Notes under the pieces: generated by a model
Seen by the model: the letters and a program-made list of their open reading frames with translations, nothing else
What the model was told of the DNA's origin: nothing
The model's database searches: none
Position numbers and translations under genes: made by a program
Origin: Lachnospiraceae bacterium
GTDB taxonomy: Bacteria; Bacillota; Clostridia; Lachnospirales; Lachnospiraceae
Direction: 5' to 3'
Assembly: GCA_021203145.1 (NCBI GenBank)
Contig: JAJQBS010000009.1
Coordinates: 9,290 to 44,143, forward strand
Length of the DNA: 34,854 nt
Part shown: piece after piece, positions 1 to 9,485 of the stretch
How positions within the stretch are numbered: position 1 is the first letter of the stretch
Layout of the letters: each line of letters starts with the position of its first letter

Positions 1-84
1 CTGACAATGCATCAGCCGCCTGACCGCCCTGAACCGTGTTCCCTGACAATGCGTCAACCACCTGACCGTCCTGGATCAGCTTCT
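1..84 (-). repeat. 42-bp tandem duplication inside the saccharopine dehydrogenase-family gene
   Basis: Positions 1-42 and 43-84 are tandem copies, most similar over their first ~33 bases (both begin CTGACAATGC on the plus strand). The period of 42 keeps the reading frame and adds 14 residues. More copies may lie beyond the left edge. Confidence 0.75.
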
Positions 85-217
85 CCTTCAGCGCGTCGCA
101 CTTCGCTACTGTGCGGCTCGCAATCATAATCTCGTCAAACACCTCACGATTCTGGCAGCATTTATGGATCGCCACCGAGGCAACCCCGCCACAGCCGATA
201 ATCATTAATCTGCTCAT
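1..217 (-). CDS. Saccharopine dehydrogenase-family protein, N-terminal part (runs off the window)
   Basis: The first 72 codons read leftward from an ATG at 217, preceded by GGAGGAAGG. The protein opens with MSRLMIIGCGGVASVAIHKC, a Rossmann nucleotide-binding start of the GxGGV type, followed by EIMIASRTVAKCDALK. This matches saccharopine dehydrogenase / carboxynorspermidine synthase-family enzymes, which reduce an imine between an amino acid or polyamine and an aldehyde using NAD(P)H. Lysine versus polyamine metabolism cannot be settled from this fragment. Residues from about 45 onward are a tandem 14-residue duplication (42-bp period), each unit containing DALS; it is unusual for the family and may continue outside the window. 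A consensus promoter lies just upstream. Confidence 0.75.
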   Translation of the reverse strand, partial: MSRLMIIGCGGVASVAIHKCCQNREVFDEIMIASRTVAKCDALKEKLIQDGQVVDALSGNTVQGGQAADALS

Positions 218-285
218 CTGTCCTTCCTCCCATCCTAGTCGAAAGAAGAGCAGGCGGACGAGTCCGGCTGCTCTCACTGACCTTC

Positions 286-314
286 ATTATATAGTTCATA
301 AAATGCTTTGTCAA
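286..314 (-). promoter_or_regulatory. Sigma-A type promoter of the saccharopine dehydrogenase-family gene
   Basis: Reading leftward there is TTGACA (309-314), a 17-base spacer and TATAAT (286-291), a perfect consensus. The predicted start near 279 gives a leader of about 60 bases before the ATG at 217. Confidence 0.85.
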
Positions 315-406
315 TCAAAGAAAAACCATCTTACAGCTTCTTTATAGTGTTTTTTTTTACAGTGAGCGTTCCCGAAATTTCATTTGCGCCCTCCGTTTTT
401 TATATA

Positions 407-1303
407 CTACTCTGCCGCGGATTTCGCAAGGATCGCAGCGATCGCCTCCTCGGAATATCCTTCCGGCTCGCTCATCCCTGTATCCAGCGCGCTCGAGGTG
501 AAGCTGTAGACAAAGCCATAATCCTTATACCCCTGTGCCAGATTAGAAAAATACTCGGTCAGGACATTGTTGCTCTTCGCGGCGTCTGTCACACCGGGGA
601 CAACGAATGCGATGACCGCCACCGCCAGAAACGCTCCGGTAACACGATGTGCCTTTCCCTCGTACTTCGGTCCTTTCACCCAGAAATACGCCAGCATCAC
701 GCAAAGTGCCGCCACAATCACGATCGCGATCACGGCCTGCCAGTCCGTGAAATAACTGCTCCTCATCGTCAGCAGGTCGCCGACCATCGACAGGTCTGTC
801 CAGCCGAACGGCGAGACGCGGTTTGCGAGAACGATTCCGTTGACCACTCCCAGGAACAGCCAGAATACGCTGATAAGAGTCCGCGCGGCAGCGCGTCTTT
901 TTACTATGTATACAAAAAGGAGTGTGGTCCATACCAGGAAGGCATTGTACAGAAATACCAGGTTTCTGTCCACCATGAACGCACAGGCCTCCAGAAACGA
1001 ATGCCGTGAAACCCACTCAATCACAAAGCAGATCGCACAGGAGAGCAGCGCGTGAAACAGGATTGAATAACGATTCAGTACCTCGATCGTGCGCTTGTAT
1101 CCTGGGGTGGCTTTGATCCGGGCAGCTCTGGCCTCCCTCACCTTTTTCCGTTCAACTAAGCGCTCTTTCCTTTTGCAGAGCCTCTCTCGCAAAGCGAGCA
1201 TGGAGGAAGCTTGCGCCATTTTCGATTGCGAGTCTTTCCTTTCCTTCCGCGTCCCGAGTGTTACGGACTCCGACGCAGCCATATTCCTATGTTGTCTAAA
1301 CAT
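407..1303 (-). CDS. LTA synthase-like N-terminal membrane domain without sulfatase domain
   Basis: 298 residues starting at an ATG with GGAGGG eight bases upstream. A basic N-terminus of about 70 residues is followed by five predicted membrane segments (about 79-98, 115-134, 142-160, 190-208, 222-238), the layout of LtaS-type phosphoglycerol transferases. The stretch NRVSPFGWTDLSMVGDLLTM and the linker with KDYGFVYSFTSSALDTG resemble the region before the extracellular sulfatase domain in that family. Here the reading frame stops at a TAG just after the linker, and no sulfatase domain follows in any frame before the next gene. Family members are usually about 600-800 residues. The gene is therefore either a remnant or a stand-alone membrane domain; catalysis of lipoteichoic acid synthesis is not expected. 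Confidence 0.65.
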   Translation of the reverse strand: MFRQHRNMAASESVTLGTRKERKDSQSKMAQASSMLALRERLCKRKERLVERKKVREARAARIKATPGYKRTIEVLNRYSILFHALLSCAICFVIEWVSRHSFLEACAFMVDRNLVFLYNAFLVWTTLLFVYIVKRRAAARTLISVFWLFLGVVNGIVLANRVSPFGWTDLSMVGDLLTMRSSYFTDWQAVIAIVIVAALCVMLAYFWVKGPKYEGKAHRVTGAFLAVAVIAFVVPGVTDAAKSNNVLTEYFSNLAQGYKDYGFVYSFTSSALDTGMSEPEGYSEEAIAAILAKSAAE

Positions 1304-1645
1304 CCTTTATCCCTCCTGACACGCCGGATGCTCCGGCAATTTTTCTTCTTTTACAGTAATTCCTTTCCGACTGTATGCACCACGCCGCGGCTCTTCTCAG
1401 CTCAGATCACGCATATCCTGCAACGTGCTGCATTCTCCATCCACTTAAGCTTTTTACATTTTATTCCGACATTGGAAATAAAATGCGTTTTTATTCTAAA
1501 TATTTCTTTAACAAACTCTGAAATTTTCATGTACTGTGCTTTCGTTTTCCTCCGGCGCAGAAGAGAGTTTATCAAAAATGGCAAATATTTTCCATCTGCA
1601 ATATGATGAATTTTTTCTTGATTTTTCAGGTTGATTTGTGCATAG
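1304..1645. other. Intergenic region without a gene; contains a palindrome
   Basis: No convincing gene on either strand. The only clear structure is the inverted repeat at 1457-1485, listed separately. Transcription of the LTA synthase-like gene probably starts here, but I see no strong promoter. Confidence 0.5.
1457..1485. repeat. Inverted repeat, possible operator
   Basis: CATTTTATTCC (1457-1467) and GGAAATAAAATG (1474-1485) are inverted copies around GACATT, with one extra base in one arm. It lies about 155 bases upstream of the LTA synthase-like start. No U-run follows, so a protein-binding site is more likely than a terminator. Confidence 0.35.
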
Positions 1646-1704
1646 AAAAACCCCCTGGCCGCTTTTTTGCTGATATTCATAAGCAAAAGAGACAAGCCAG
1701 GAGG
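1646..1704 (-). terminator. Intrinsic terminator downstream of gdhA
   Basis: Reading leftward, CCTCCTGGC (1696-1704) pairs with GCCAGGGGG (1651-1659), an inner AGCAAAA/TTTTGCT stem extends the hairpin, and five T follow at 1646-1650. It lies about 170 bases after the gdhA stop codon. Confidence 0.7.
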
Positions 1705-1873
1705 TATGTATTTTTCTACAGGCTATTTCTACAGACAACGTTTAGCGCTTTTTAATAACGCTCCAGAATCTGATGCTGATGAAAACCCTGCAGCTAATCT
1801 ATGCTGTCATATGCTACACAAACACAATCTGCTGCAGCAGTATCTGTTGCCGTTGTCTGCACAGATAATACAA

Positions 1874-3566
<1,693 letters not shown>

Positions 3567-3595
3567 TAAAAATACCCGTGGCAGACGCCACGGGT
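3567..3595 (-). terminator. Intrinsic terminator: end of htrA transcript and/or gdhA attenuator
   Basis: Leftward ACCCGTGGC (3587-3595), loop GTCT, GCCACGGGT (3574-3582), then ATTTTTA. It lies ~180 bases after the htrA stop but only ~30 bases after the start predicted from the gdhA promoter, so it could stop both transcripts. Confidence 0.75.
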
Positions 3596-3631
3596 ACCCA
3601 AAATGTTGCTCCGTCGCACACATGCGGTTAT

Positions 3632-3660
3632 ATTATACACGCCTGTTTTTAATTTTGCAA
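3632..3660 (-). promoter_or_regulatory. Probable gdhA promoter
   Basis: Leftward TTGCAA (3655-3660), 17-base spacer, TATAAT (3632-3637). Transcription would begin near 3625 and meet the terminator hairpin at 3595 almost at once. Confidence 0.7.
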
Positions 3661-3775
3661 TTGCTTTTCTGCAATTCTGCGATTTTCCGGGTTTTTGTTT
3701 TCCAGGCTTTTTCAGACTCCGTTACGTTCAGTCCCGCTAATCGCAACAGTTTTTTCTGCAAATGCCGCCTTCGTC

Positions 3776-5089
3776 TTAGTTATTTCCGGGGACCCCGCCT
3801 CTGCCCGTCGCACCTTCAGAATCTTCGGATGCTTCTGTCTCCGTCGTCTGATAGTCGGAGAGCAGTCCGAGCGTCAGCTCAATCGTCTCTTCCACATAGG
3901 TGCCGTTTGACTGGTAGCTTACTACAATTGAGACGGTCTCACCTCCCGCATAGTAAGCGAGCAGATTCTTCAAATCCGTCATGGAGCTTACGCTTGTGCT
4001 GTCAAACTTCGTGATAATATATCCTGCCTGGAGTCCTGCCGCAGCCGCCGGGCTGTCCTCAGCTACTTCTGTGATATAGATACCTTCCGGAATGCCGTAA
4101 ACGCTGGACATCTCAGAAGAAACCTCCTGGCCGGTGATGCCAATGTACGCGCTCTCTTCCTCGCTGACCGTCTCCGTCCTGGTCTGCTTGTTCATCAGAT
4201 CCTCAATGATTGACACAACATCAGAAATCGGAATCGCGTAACCCATACCTTCAACACCTGTAGAAGAAGCCTTTGCGGAGTTGATGCCGATCACGCGGCC
4301 ATTCATGTCAAGCAGCGGACCACCGCTGTTGCCGGCGTTGATTGCCGCATCTGTCTGAATCATTTCTGCTGTGTAGGTATCCAGCTCAATCACGCGGTTC
4401 AGCGCACTGACAATGCCGGTCGTCACAGACTGTCCGTATCCGAGCGCGTTGCCGATGGCCACCACCTGCTCACCGAGCTGCAGGCTGTCAGAGTCGCCAA
4501 TTTCCGCAATCGCGATCGCAGACATGGTTTCATCGGAAATATCATCCAGCTGTATTGCCACAACCGCGATATCAATAGAAGCATCCGTTCCTTTGACCAC
4601 CGCTTCTGCAGCCTCCTCATTGATAAATCCGACGGAAAGCTCTGTCGCGTCCTCTACCACATGGTAATTGGTCAGAACCAGAAGCTCCGTGTCGTTCTGT
4701 CCGATAATGATGCCGGAGCCGACGCTCACACTCTCATAGGTGGTCGTACCCCCATCGGAATCATAGCCATAAAAATATCCGTAATATCCGCCATAATAAT
4801 TTTCAAGCTCCGTCACGGAGGTGTTGGTAATCGTCACCACGGACGGAAGCGCTTTCGCCGCCACCTCGGTCACAGTCAATGTCGTCGAACTGTCACTTGA
4901 GGAGCTTTCCTCTGTCACGCTGTCATCCGATACCGTTGTCAGCAGGGTGCTGCTCTCCTCTGTATCCGACTCTGACGCAAACGATGTCACCGTTGCCGTG
5001 TCTTTCGATGTAAATCCGGTCAGCCCTGCGACCGCCCCAACTGTCAATGTTCCTGCCAATACGATGGAAATAATGTTTTTGTTCTTCAT
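3776..5089 (-). CDS. HtrA/DegP-like trypsin-type serine protease with PDZ domain
   Basis: 437 residues with a GAGAGGG ribosome binding site. Residues 1-27 are a signal peptide or N-terminal anchor (MKNKNIISIVLAGTLTVGAV), followed by a Ser/Thr/Glu-rich linker (to ~70). The protease domain (~75-300) carries the catalytic triad: H143 in TNYHVV, D173 in SIDIAV, S255 in NAGNSGGP. A C-terminal PDZ domain (~312-410) includes GIYITEVAEDSPAAAAGLQ. Family members degrade or chaperone misfolded proteins at the outer face of the membrane. A Tyr/Gly-rich loop (~97-110, YYGGYYGYFYGYD) sits before the first protease strand, and the tail is acidic with a terminal GRGGVPGNN. Transcribed alone; upstream 5090-5292 shows no strong promoter that I would defend. 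Confidence 0.92.
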   Translation of the reverse strand: MKNKNIISIVLAGTLTVGAVAGLTGFTSKDTATVTSFASESDTEESSTLLTTVSDDSVTEESSSSDSSTTLTVTEVAAKALPSVVTITNTSVTELENYYGGYYGYFYGYDSDGGTTTYESVSVGSGIIIGQNDTELLVLTNYHVVEDATELSVGFINEEAAEAVVKGTDASIDIAVVAIQLDDISDETMSAIAIAEIGDSDSLQLGEQVVAIGNALGYGQSVTTGIVSALNRVIELDTYTAEMIQTDAAINAGNSGGPLLDMNGRVIGINSAKASSTGVEGMGYAIPISDVVSIIEDLMNKQTRTETVSEEESAYIGITGQEVSSEMSSVYGIPEGIYITEVAEDSPAAAAGLQAGYIITKFDSTSVSSMTDLKNLLAYYAGGETVSIVVSYQSNGTYVEETIELTLGLLSDYQTTETEASEDSEGATGRGGVPGNN

Positions 5090-5292
5090 AATAACCCTCT
5101 CTTCTTTTCTAAGATAGTATTTTTTTAGGTCCTGCAGCCCGCCGCGGATGTTTTTGTCCCACGTTTTGGGCGCATGCCTTTTGTTTCATGTTGAGGGTAG
5201 TATAAAATCCCGGTTTGACCGATTTGTGTTGAATATGTGGTTGTTGTGTGGCAAAATTGTGTCTTTTCTGTGAACGCGCAGATGACCCTGTT

Positions 5293-5925
5293 TCAGATCA
5301 CATACTCCTTCAATACCTGCCACAGCGCAGAAAGGGGCAAACCTACCACGCTGTTGTAATCTCCCTCGATCCCTTTCACCCAAAGGCCGAATTTTCCCTG
5401 GATACCGTAAGCTCCGGCCTTATCCATCGGCTCGCCAGTGTCAAGGTATGCTTTTGTTTCCGCCTCTGTCATCGGATAGACGTCCACCTTTGTCTCGCTG
5501 AAAAAGGTGTGCTTTTTGACCGTTTCCCCGTCCTTGACCAACACGGTCACGCCGGTAAATACGGAATGGACACGTCCCTGCAGCTGGCGGAGCATCCTGT
5601 ACGCGTCTGCACCATCTTTCGGTTTTCCGAGGATGCCGTCGTCCCAGACGATCGTGTCCGATCCGATCACGATGCCTTCTGATATCTGTGCAGCCACGGC
5701 CTCTGCCTTACTTGCGGAGAGGGCTTTGACAACCTCTGCAGGATAGGATGTCTCTATGGATGTTTCTTCAAATGTTTTTTCTTTTTGTGCCGCAAATATC
5801 CGGTTGAGTTTTTCAACTACGGCATCTTCGTCTACTTCTCCGGGAATTACCTCAAATTCCAGTCCTGTCTGTGAAAGCAGTTCCCGCCTGCGTGGAGAGC
5901 CGGATGCCAGTATGATTCGTCTCAT
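5293..5925 (-). CDS. maf: Maf-family nucleotide pyrophosphatase
   Basis: 210 residues, ATG preceded by GGAGGATTACAAGAC. The N-terminal ILASGSPRRRELL is the Maf signature, with later family motifs SDTIVWDDGILGKPKD and GAYGIQGKFGLWVKGIEGDY. Maf proteins hydrolyse non-canonical or modified nucleoside triphosphates (dTTP/UTP or methylated bases, by subfamily) and are tied to cell-division control in Firmicutes. A Lys/Glu insert (~43-62, FAAQKEKTFEETSIETSYPA) is slightly longer than usual. It is divergent from truA. Confidence 0.92.
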   Translation of the reverse strand: MRRIILASGSPRRRELLSQTGLEFEVIPGEVDEDAVVEKLNRIFAAQKEKTFEETSIETSYPAEVVKALSASKAEAVAAQISEGIVIGSDTIVWDDGILGKPKDGADAYRMLRQLQGRVHSVFTGVTVLVKDGETVKKHTFFSETKVDVYPMTEAETKAYLDTGEPMDKAGAYGIQGKFGLWVKGIEGDYNSVVGLPLSALWQVLKEYVI

Positions 5926-6058
5926 GTCTTGTAATCCTCCGTTATGTTTTATGCATTTTGGTTTACGTCCACATCCGGGTCGCAGCGATATACGCCTGAC
6001 GCAGGTGTAAACTGTAACGTGCCTTGTTTTTCGCGCTATATTTCGTCATTTGCCATAA

Positions 6059-6087
6059 TTGCCATTTTTTGCAAAGAATGCTATACT
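6059..6087 (+). promoter_or_regulatory. Promoter of truA
   Basis: TTGCCA (6059-6064), 17-base spacer, TATACT (6082-6087). The predicted start near 6094 leaves a leader of about 26 bases containing the GAGGGGAGG ribosome binding site. Confidence 0.8.
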
Positions 6088-6119
6088 TTATTTCTGAAAT
6101 GTGAGGGGAGGAAACAGTT

Positions 6120-6896
6120 ATGGCTAATTTTTGTATGGTTCTTCAATATGACGGCACCCGCTATAATGGGTGGCAGCGGCAGGGCAACACGCCGGACACG
6201 ATCCAGGAAAAGCTGGAAAATATCCTGGAGCATCTGTATGGAGAGCCGGTGGACCTGAATGGCTCCGGGCGGACGGACGCGGGCGTCCATGCCCTGCATC
6301 AGGTCGCGAATTTTCGGATTCCGCGCATGATGAGCCGCTATTCCTGTCGACAGATTCAGGATTATTTTAATGAATATTTGCCTGCGGATATCCGCATTCT
6401 ATCGGTACAAAAGGTAGATGAGCGATTTCACGCCCGGCTGAATGCCGCCGGGAAGCTCTATGAATACCGGGTGGACTGCGGGGAAATCGCGCACATCTTT
6501 GACCGCCGCTATCTGTACCGCGTCGAAGAGCCGCTGAATGTCCGGCGGATACAGGAAGCTGCCGGGCACCTGATCGGGACGCATGACTTCAGAAGCTTCT
6601 GCGCGAACCGCCAGATGAAAAAATCAACTGTACGCACACTTTTCGATATCAGCTTTGCAGAAGAGGATGGCATCCTGTATATCCGATATCGCGGCGATGG
6701 ATTTCTTCAGCACATGGCCCGGATCCTTACCGGTACGCTGATTGATGTGGGCATGGGCGATCTGCCGCCTTCCCGGATTCCCTCCATACTGGAGGGCAGG
6801 GATCGTTCCCTGGCCGGATTCACCGCGCCGCCGAACGCGCTGTTTCTAATGGATGTCTACTATGACGAAGGGAACACCGACCGCACTGAAGAGTAG
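6120..6896 (+). CDS. truA: tRNA pseudouridine(38-40) synthase
   Basis: 258 residues, the standard length. It converts uridines 38-40 of the tRNA anticodon arm to pseudouridine. The catalytic motif SGRTDAGVHA places the nucleophilic aspartate at D53; FHARLNAAGKLYEYRV and YRGDGFLQHMARILTGTL are further TruA signatures. The start follows a strong GAGGGGAGG site. The transporter gene begins 38 bases downstream on the same strand, so the two probably share a transcript. Confidence 0.95.
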   Translation: MANFCMVLQYDGTRYNGWQRQGNTPDTIQEKLENILEHLYGEPVDLNGSGRTDAGVHALHQVANFRIPRMMSRYSCRQIQDYFNEYLPADIRILSVQKVDERFHARLNAAGKLYEYRVDCGEIAHIFDRRYLYRVEEPLNVRRIQEAAGHLIGTHDFRSFCANRQMKKSTVRTLFDISFAEEDGILYIRYRGDGFLQHMARILTGTLIDVGMGDLPPSRIPSILEGRDRSLAGFTAPPNALFLMDVYYDEGNTDRTEE

Positions 6897-6934
6897 AATA
6901 AGAAAAACAATCAGACCGTGGAAAGGATTCTGTC

Positions 6935-7912
6935 ATGTTCTCTGTTATTATGACCCAGATTATCAAAATGCTTCTGATTCTTTTTGTCGGCATTCTCGTA
7001 AGCCGTCTGAACCTGATCAATGACCAGGCCAACAAGGGACTTGCCAACCTGCTTTTGCTGGTGGTAAATCCAGTTGTCGCCATCACGGCGCTGCAAACAG
7101 ACTACAGCCCGGATCTGGTGCGGGGACTGCTGATTTCGTACGCACTTGCCATTCTTACCCATCTGGTCATGATCCCGGTATCAACGCTCCTGATTCGAAA
7201 ACCCGCCAGGGAAACAGGTGCCGGAGATAATCTTGCAGTCGAACGGTTCGCTGTCATTTATTCCAACTGCGGCTTTATCGGGATTCCTCTGGTGCAGAGC
7301 ATCCTCGGCAGCGAGGGCGTACTGTACCTGACCGCCTATATGACAGTCTTTAATATTTTTTCCTGGACACATGGACTTGGGCTGATGACGAAGGATACGG
7401 ACAGCACTGTAAGATACACCCATCCGAAAAATAACTTTTCTGCTTCCGCCCGGACGCTGCTCCGTCATCTGTGCACACCGATGATTCTCGCCAGCACACT
7501 GGGCCTGGTGTTCTTTTTCCTGCAGATCAAATTTCCGCCTGTCCTCTCGGACACACTGGCTTATATCGGAAACATGAACACGCCGCTCGCCATGATCATC
7601 GCCGGCGTCTCGGTTTCACAGGTCAACCTTCCGGTAATGCTGAGGGATCTGCGCGTCTATCTGGTGTCATTCGGAAAGCTGATCGTCATGCCGGCAATCG
7701 TGTTCATGATTCTTCTGCTCGTACACGTGGATTCCACCGTCGCCTATACCATTCTGGTCGCCGCTGCCTGCCCATGTGCCGCGACCGGCACGGCATTTGC
7801 CCTGAAATACCACAAAAACTACGCTTACTCCTCGGAGCTGTACGCGTTCTCGACGCTCTGCTCCCTGATCACAATCCCGGCCTTTCTATACATGGCCGAA
7901 CGGCTGCTGTAG
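6935..7912 (+). CDS. AEC (auxin efflux carrier)-family transporter
   Basis: 325 residues, mostly hydrophobic, about ten membrane helices in two repeats. The first half contains VNPVVAITALQ and the conserved YSNCGFIGIPLVQSILG; the second half has NMNTPLAMIIAGVSVSQ and AAACPCAATGTAFALKY. These are typical of bacterial AEC carriers, secondary transporters of organic or amino acids such as malate; the substrate here cannot be read from sequence. GAAAGGA precedes the ATG. It lies 38 bases after truA with no terminator between. Confidence 0.88.
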   Translation: MFSVIMTQIIKMLLILFVGILVSRLNLINDQANKGLANLLLLVVNPVVAITALQTDYSPDLVRGLLISYALAILTHLVMIPVSTLLIRKPARETGAGDNLAVERFAVIYSNCGFIGIPLVQSILGSEGVLYLTAYMTVFNIFSWTHGLGLMTKDTDSTVRYTHPKNNFSASARTLLRHLCTPMILASTLGLVFFFLQIKFPPVLSDTLAYIGNMNTPLAMIIAGVSVSQVNLPVMLRDLRVYLVSFGKLIVMPAIVFMILLLVHVDSTVAYTILVAAACPCAATGTAFALKYHKNYAYSSELYAFSTLCSLITIPAFLYMAERLL

Positions 7913-8059
7913 CTGTAGAATGGGCTGCTGTACCGTAGGATGCAGCCGCAGAAATCCTCCCACCAACAGCTGGCAGCATAAAAATACAGATAAATATCTG
8001 CCGTACGCGTCAGCGGAGACGCCATGGCAAACTATTCACACACCTGTCACCGGAACGCC

Positions 8060-8105
8060 GGGGATTTATGTCTGCATAGCCTTTCACTGGCGGATATAAA
8101 TCCCC
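8060..8105. repeat. Perfect 10-bp inverted repeat spanning the end of the small acidic gene
   Basis: GGGGATTTAT (8060-8069) and ATAAATCCCC (8096-8105) are perfect inverted copies with a 26-base loop. One arm is within the last codons of the small gene at 8084-8272. No U-run follows on either strand. Confidence 0.5.
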
Positions 8106-8272
8106 TGCGACTCTATAAACTCATCCAGATCCGCGATCGTATCTTCCGCCCACGTCTCGCTGATTTTTTTCTCTGGAGCAGCCGCAACGTTTTTCCCGCC
8201 GGCAGAGCCATTCTCTTCCATTGAAACAGGGCAATCGGTTTCCTGTAGTTTCTTTTCGGGTTCTTTTGCCAT
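8084..8272 (-). CDS. Small acidic hypothetical protein
   Basis: 62 residues, soluble and acidic (MAKEPEKKLQET... ending ESQGIYIRQ), with no domain I recognise. A strong GAGGAGG lies eight bases before the ATG, the main reason to believe it. The C-terminal half (SETWAEDTIADLDEFIESQG) could form one amphipathic helix. It lies 123 bases downstream of the serine acetyltransferase gene on the same strand and may be co-transcribed. Confidence 0.6.
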   Translation of the reverse strand: MAKEPEKKLQETDCPVSMEENGSAGGKNVAAAPEKKISETWAEDTIADLDEFIESQGIYIRQ

Positions 8273-8395
8273 AAAAATTCCTCCTCATTTGCGTACGAAA
8301 GTCAACGTCCCACTCTATTGCATACACCGGCACTCTATCCGGCCTTTTCCACGTCCGCCAGTGTTTCCTGCCACGTCTATCGGAATTTTTTCTGC

Positions 8396-9397
8396 TCATA
8401 TATAAGAAGCCATATCCGACGGATCTTCCCCGCCCTCCGGCGCCATGTCTGCCTTGTTCTTCCAGAATCCTTCCTGTCCGAGCTCCGTCATGCTCACACG
8501 TCCCTTGAACTGGAGCTCCGGGTTCTTGATGCTGACTCTCGTTCTTGGCGGTACGGAAGACGTAATAAACGCATTCGATCCAATGATCGCTCCCGTTCCG
8601 ATCACAGTCTCCCCGCCCAGAATCGAGGCGCCTGAATAGACGGTCACATCGTCCCCAAGCGTCGGGTGGCGCTTTTTATTGCGAAGGCTCTGTCCGCCTC
8701 TCGTCGAAAGCGCGCCCAACGTCACGCCCTGGTAAATCTTCACACGGTCGCCAATCTCGGTCGTCTCGCCGACCACGACGCCTGTTCCATGGTCGATGAA
8801 AAAATATTCTCCGATCGTAGCGCCCGGATGGATGTCGATACCGGTCAGGTTGTGTGCGTATTCTGTCATCATGCGCGGAATCAGTGGGACACCCCTCCTG
8901 TATAGCTCATGCGCGATTCGGTTAACGGTAATCGCAAACACGCCCGGATAAGAAAGAATGACCTCGTCCGTATTAAATGCGGCAGGGTCACCGTCATAGG
9001 CCGCCTGCACATCCGTATCCAATATTGTCCTCAGTGCCGGAATTGTCTTCAGGAACTCTCTTACAATCTCTCCCGCCTTTTTACCCGCTTCCAGATCGTC
9101 CTGCGGCGCGTTAGCGGAGTGGTACAGTGCCCTCGCCACCTGCTTTCTTAAGCGGTACTGGACATCCTCCAGAAGCTCCCCGACATGATAACTGATCGCG
9201 TCACGATTCAGATTCTTCATTTCCAGAAAACCGGGGAAAAGCAGGCAGCGGATTTCCTCCAGAATCTCAATAATCTCCGCCCGGTTCAGACGGTTTCCCT
9301 TATCAATGCTGCAGGTTTTGGGATATTTCTGATAGCTGGCCAGTATTTCACCAACCAGCTCGTTCATTTCCTGTCGTTCAAAAACCGCGTCCATCAT
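8396..9397 (-). CDS. cysE: Serine O-acetyltransferase, EpsC/CysE type
   Basis: 333 residues from an ATG pair at 9397 preceded by GGAAAGGAA. It transfers acetyl from acetyl-CoA to L-serine, giving O-acetylserine for cysteine synthesis. The N-terminal helical domain (to ~185) is followed by a left-handed beta helix of hexapeptide repeats: LTGIDIHPGATIGEYFFIDH, GTGVVVGETTEIGDRVKIYQ, GVTLGALSTRGG and the RHPTLGDDVTVYSGASILGG turn, the CysE active-site region. The frame remains open upstream to 9679, but that extension is an Arg/Lys-rich reading of the neighbour's repeats and is not real. No cysK is in the window. The C-terminus beyond ~300 is a polar tail. Confidence 0.92.
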   Translation of the reverse strand: MMDAVFERQEMNELVGEILASYQKYPKTCSIDKGNRLNRAEIIEILEEIRCLLFPGFLEMKNLNRDAISYHVGELLEDVQYRLRKQVARALYHSANAPQDDLEAGKKAGEIVREFLKTIPALRTILDTDVQAAYDGDPAAFNTDEVILSYPGVFAITVNRIAHELYRRGVPLIPRMMTEYAHNLTGIDIHPGATIGEYFFIDHGTGVVVGETTEIGDRVKIYQGVTLGALSTRGGQSLRNKKRHPTLGDDVTVYSGASILGGETVIGTGAIIGSNAFITSSVPPRTRVSIKNPELQFKGRVSMTELGQEGFWKNKADMAPEGGEDPSDMASYI

Positions 9398-9485
9398 CCG
9401 CAGATTCCTTTCCAAGTCAAATGCGCCGCCCAGGTATGCACAAAGCGTTGTTCTTATCTGCACGACGACTGTTCTTTCTATAATT

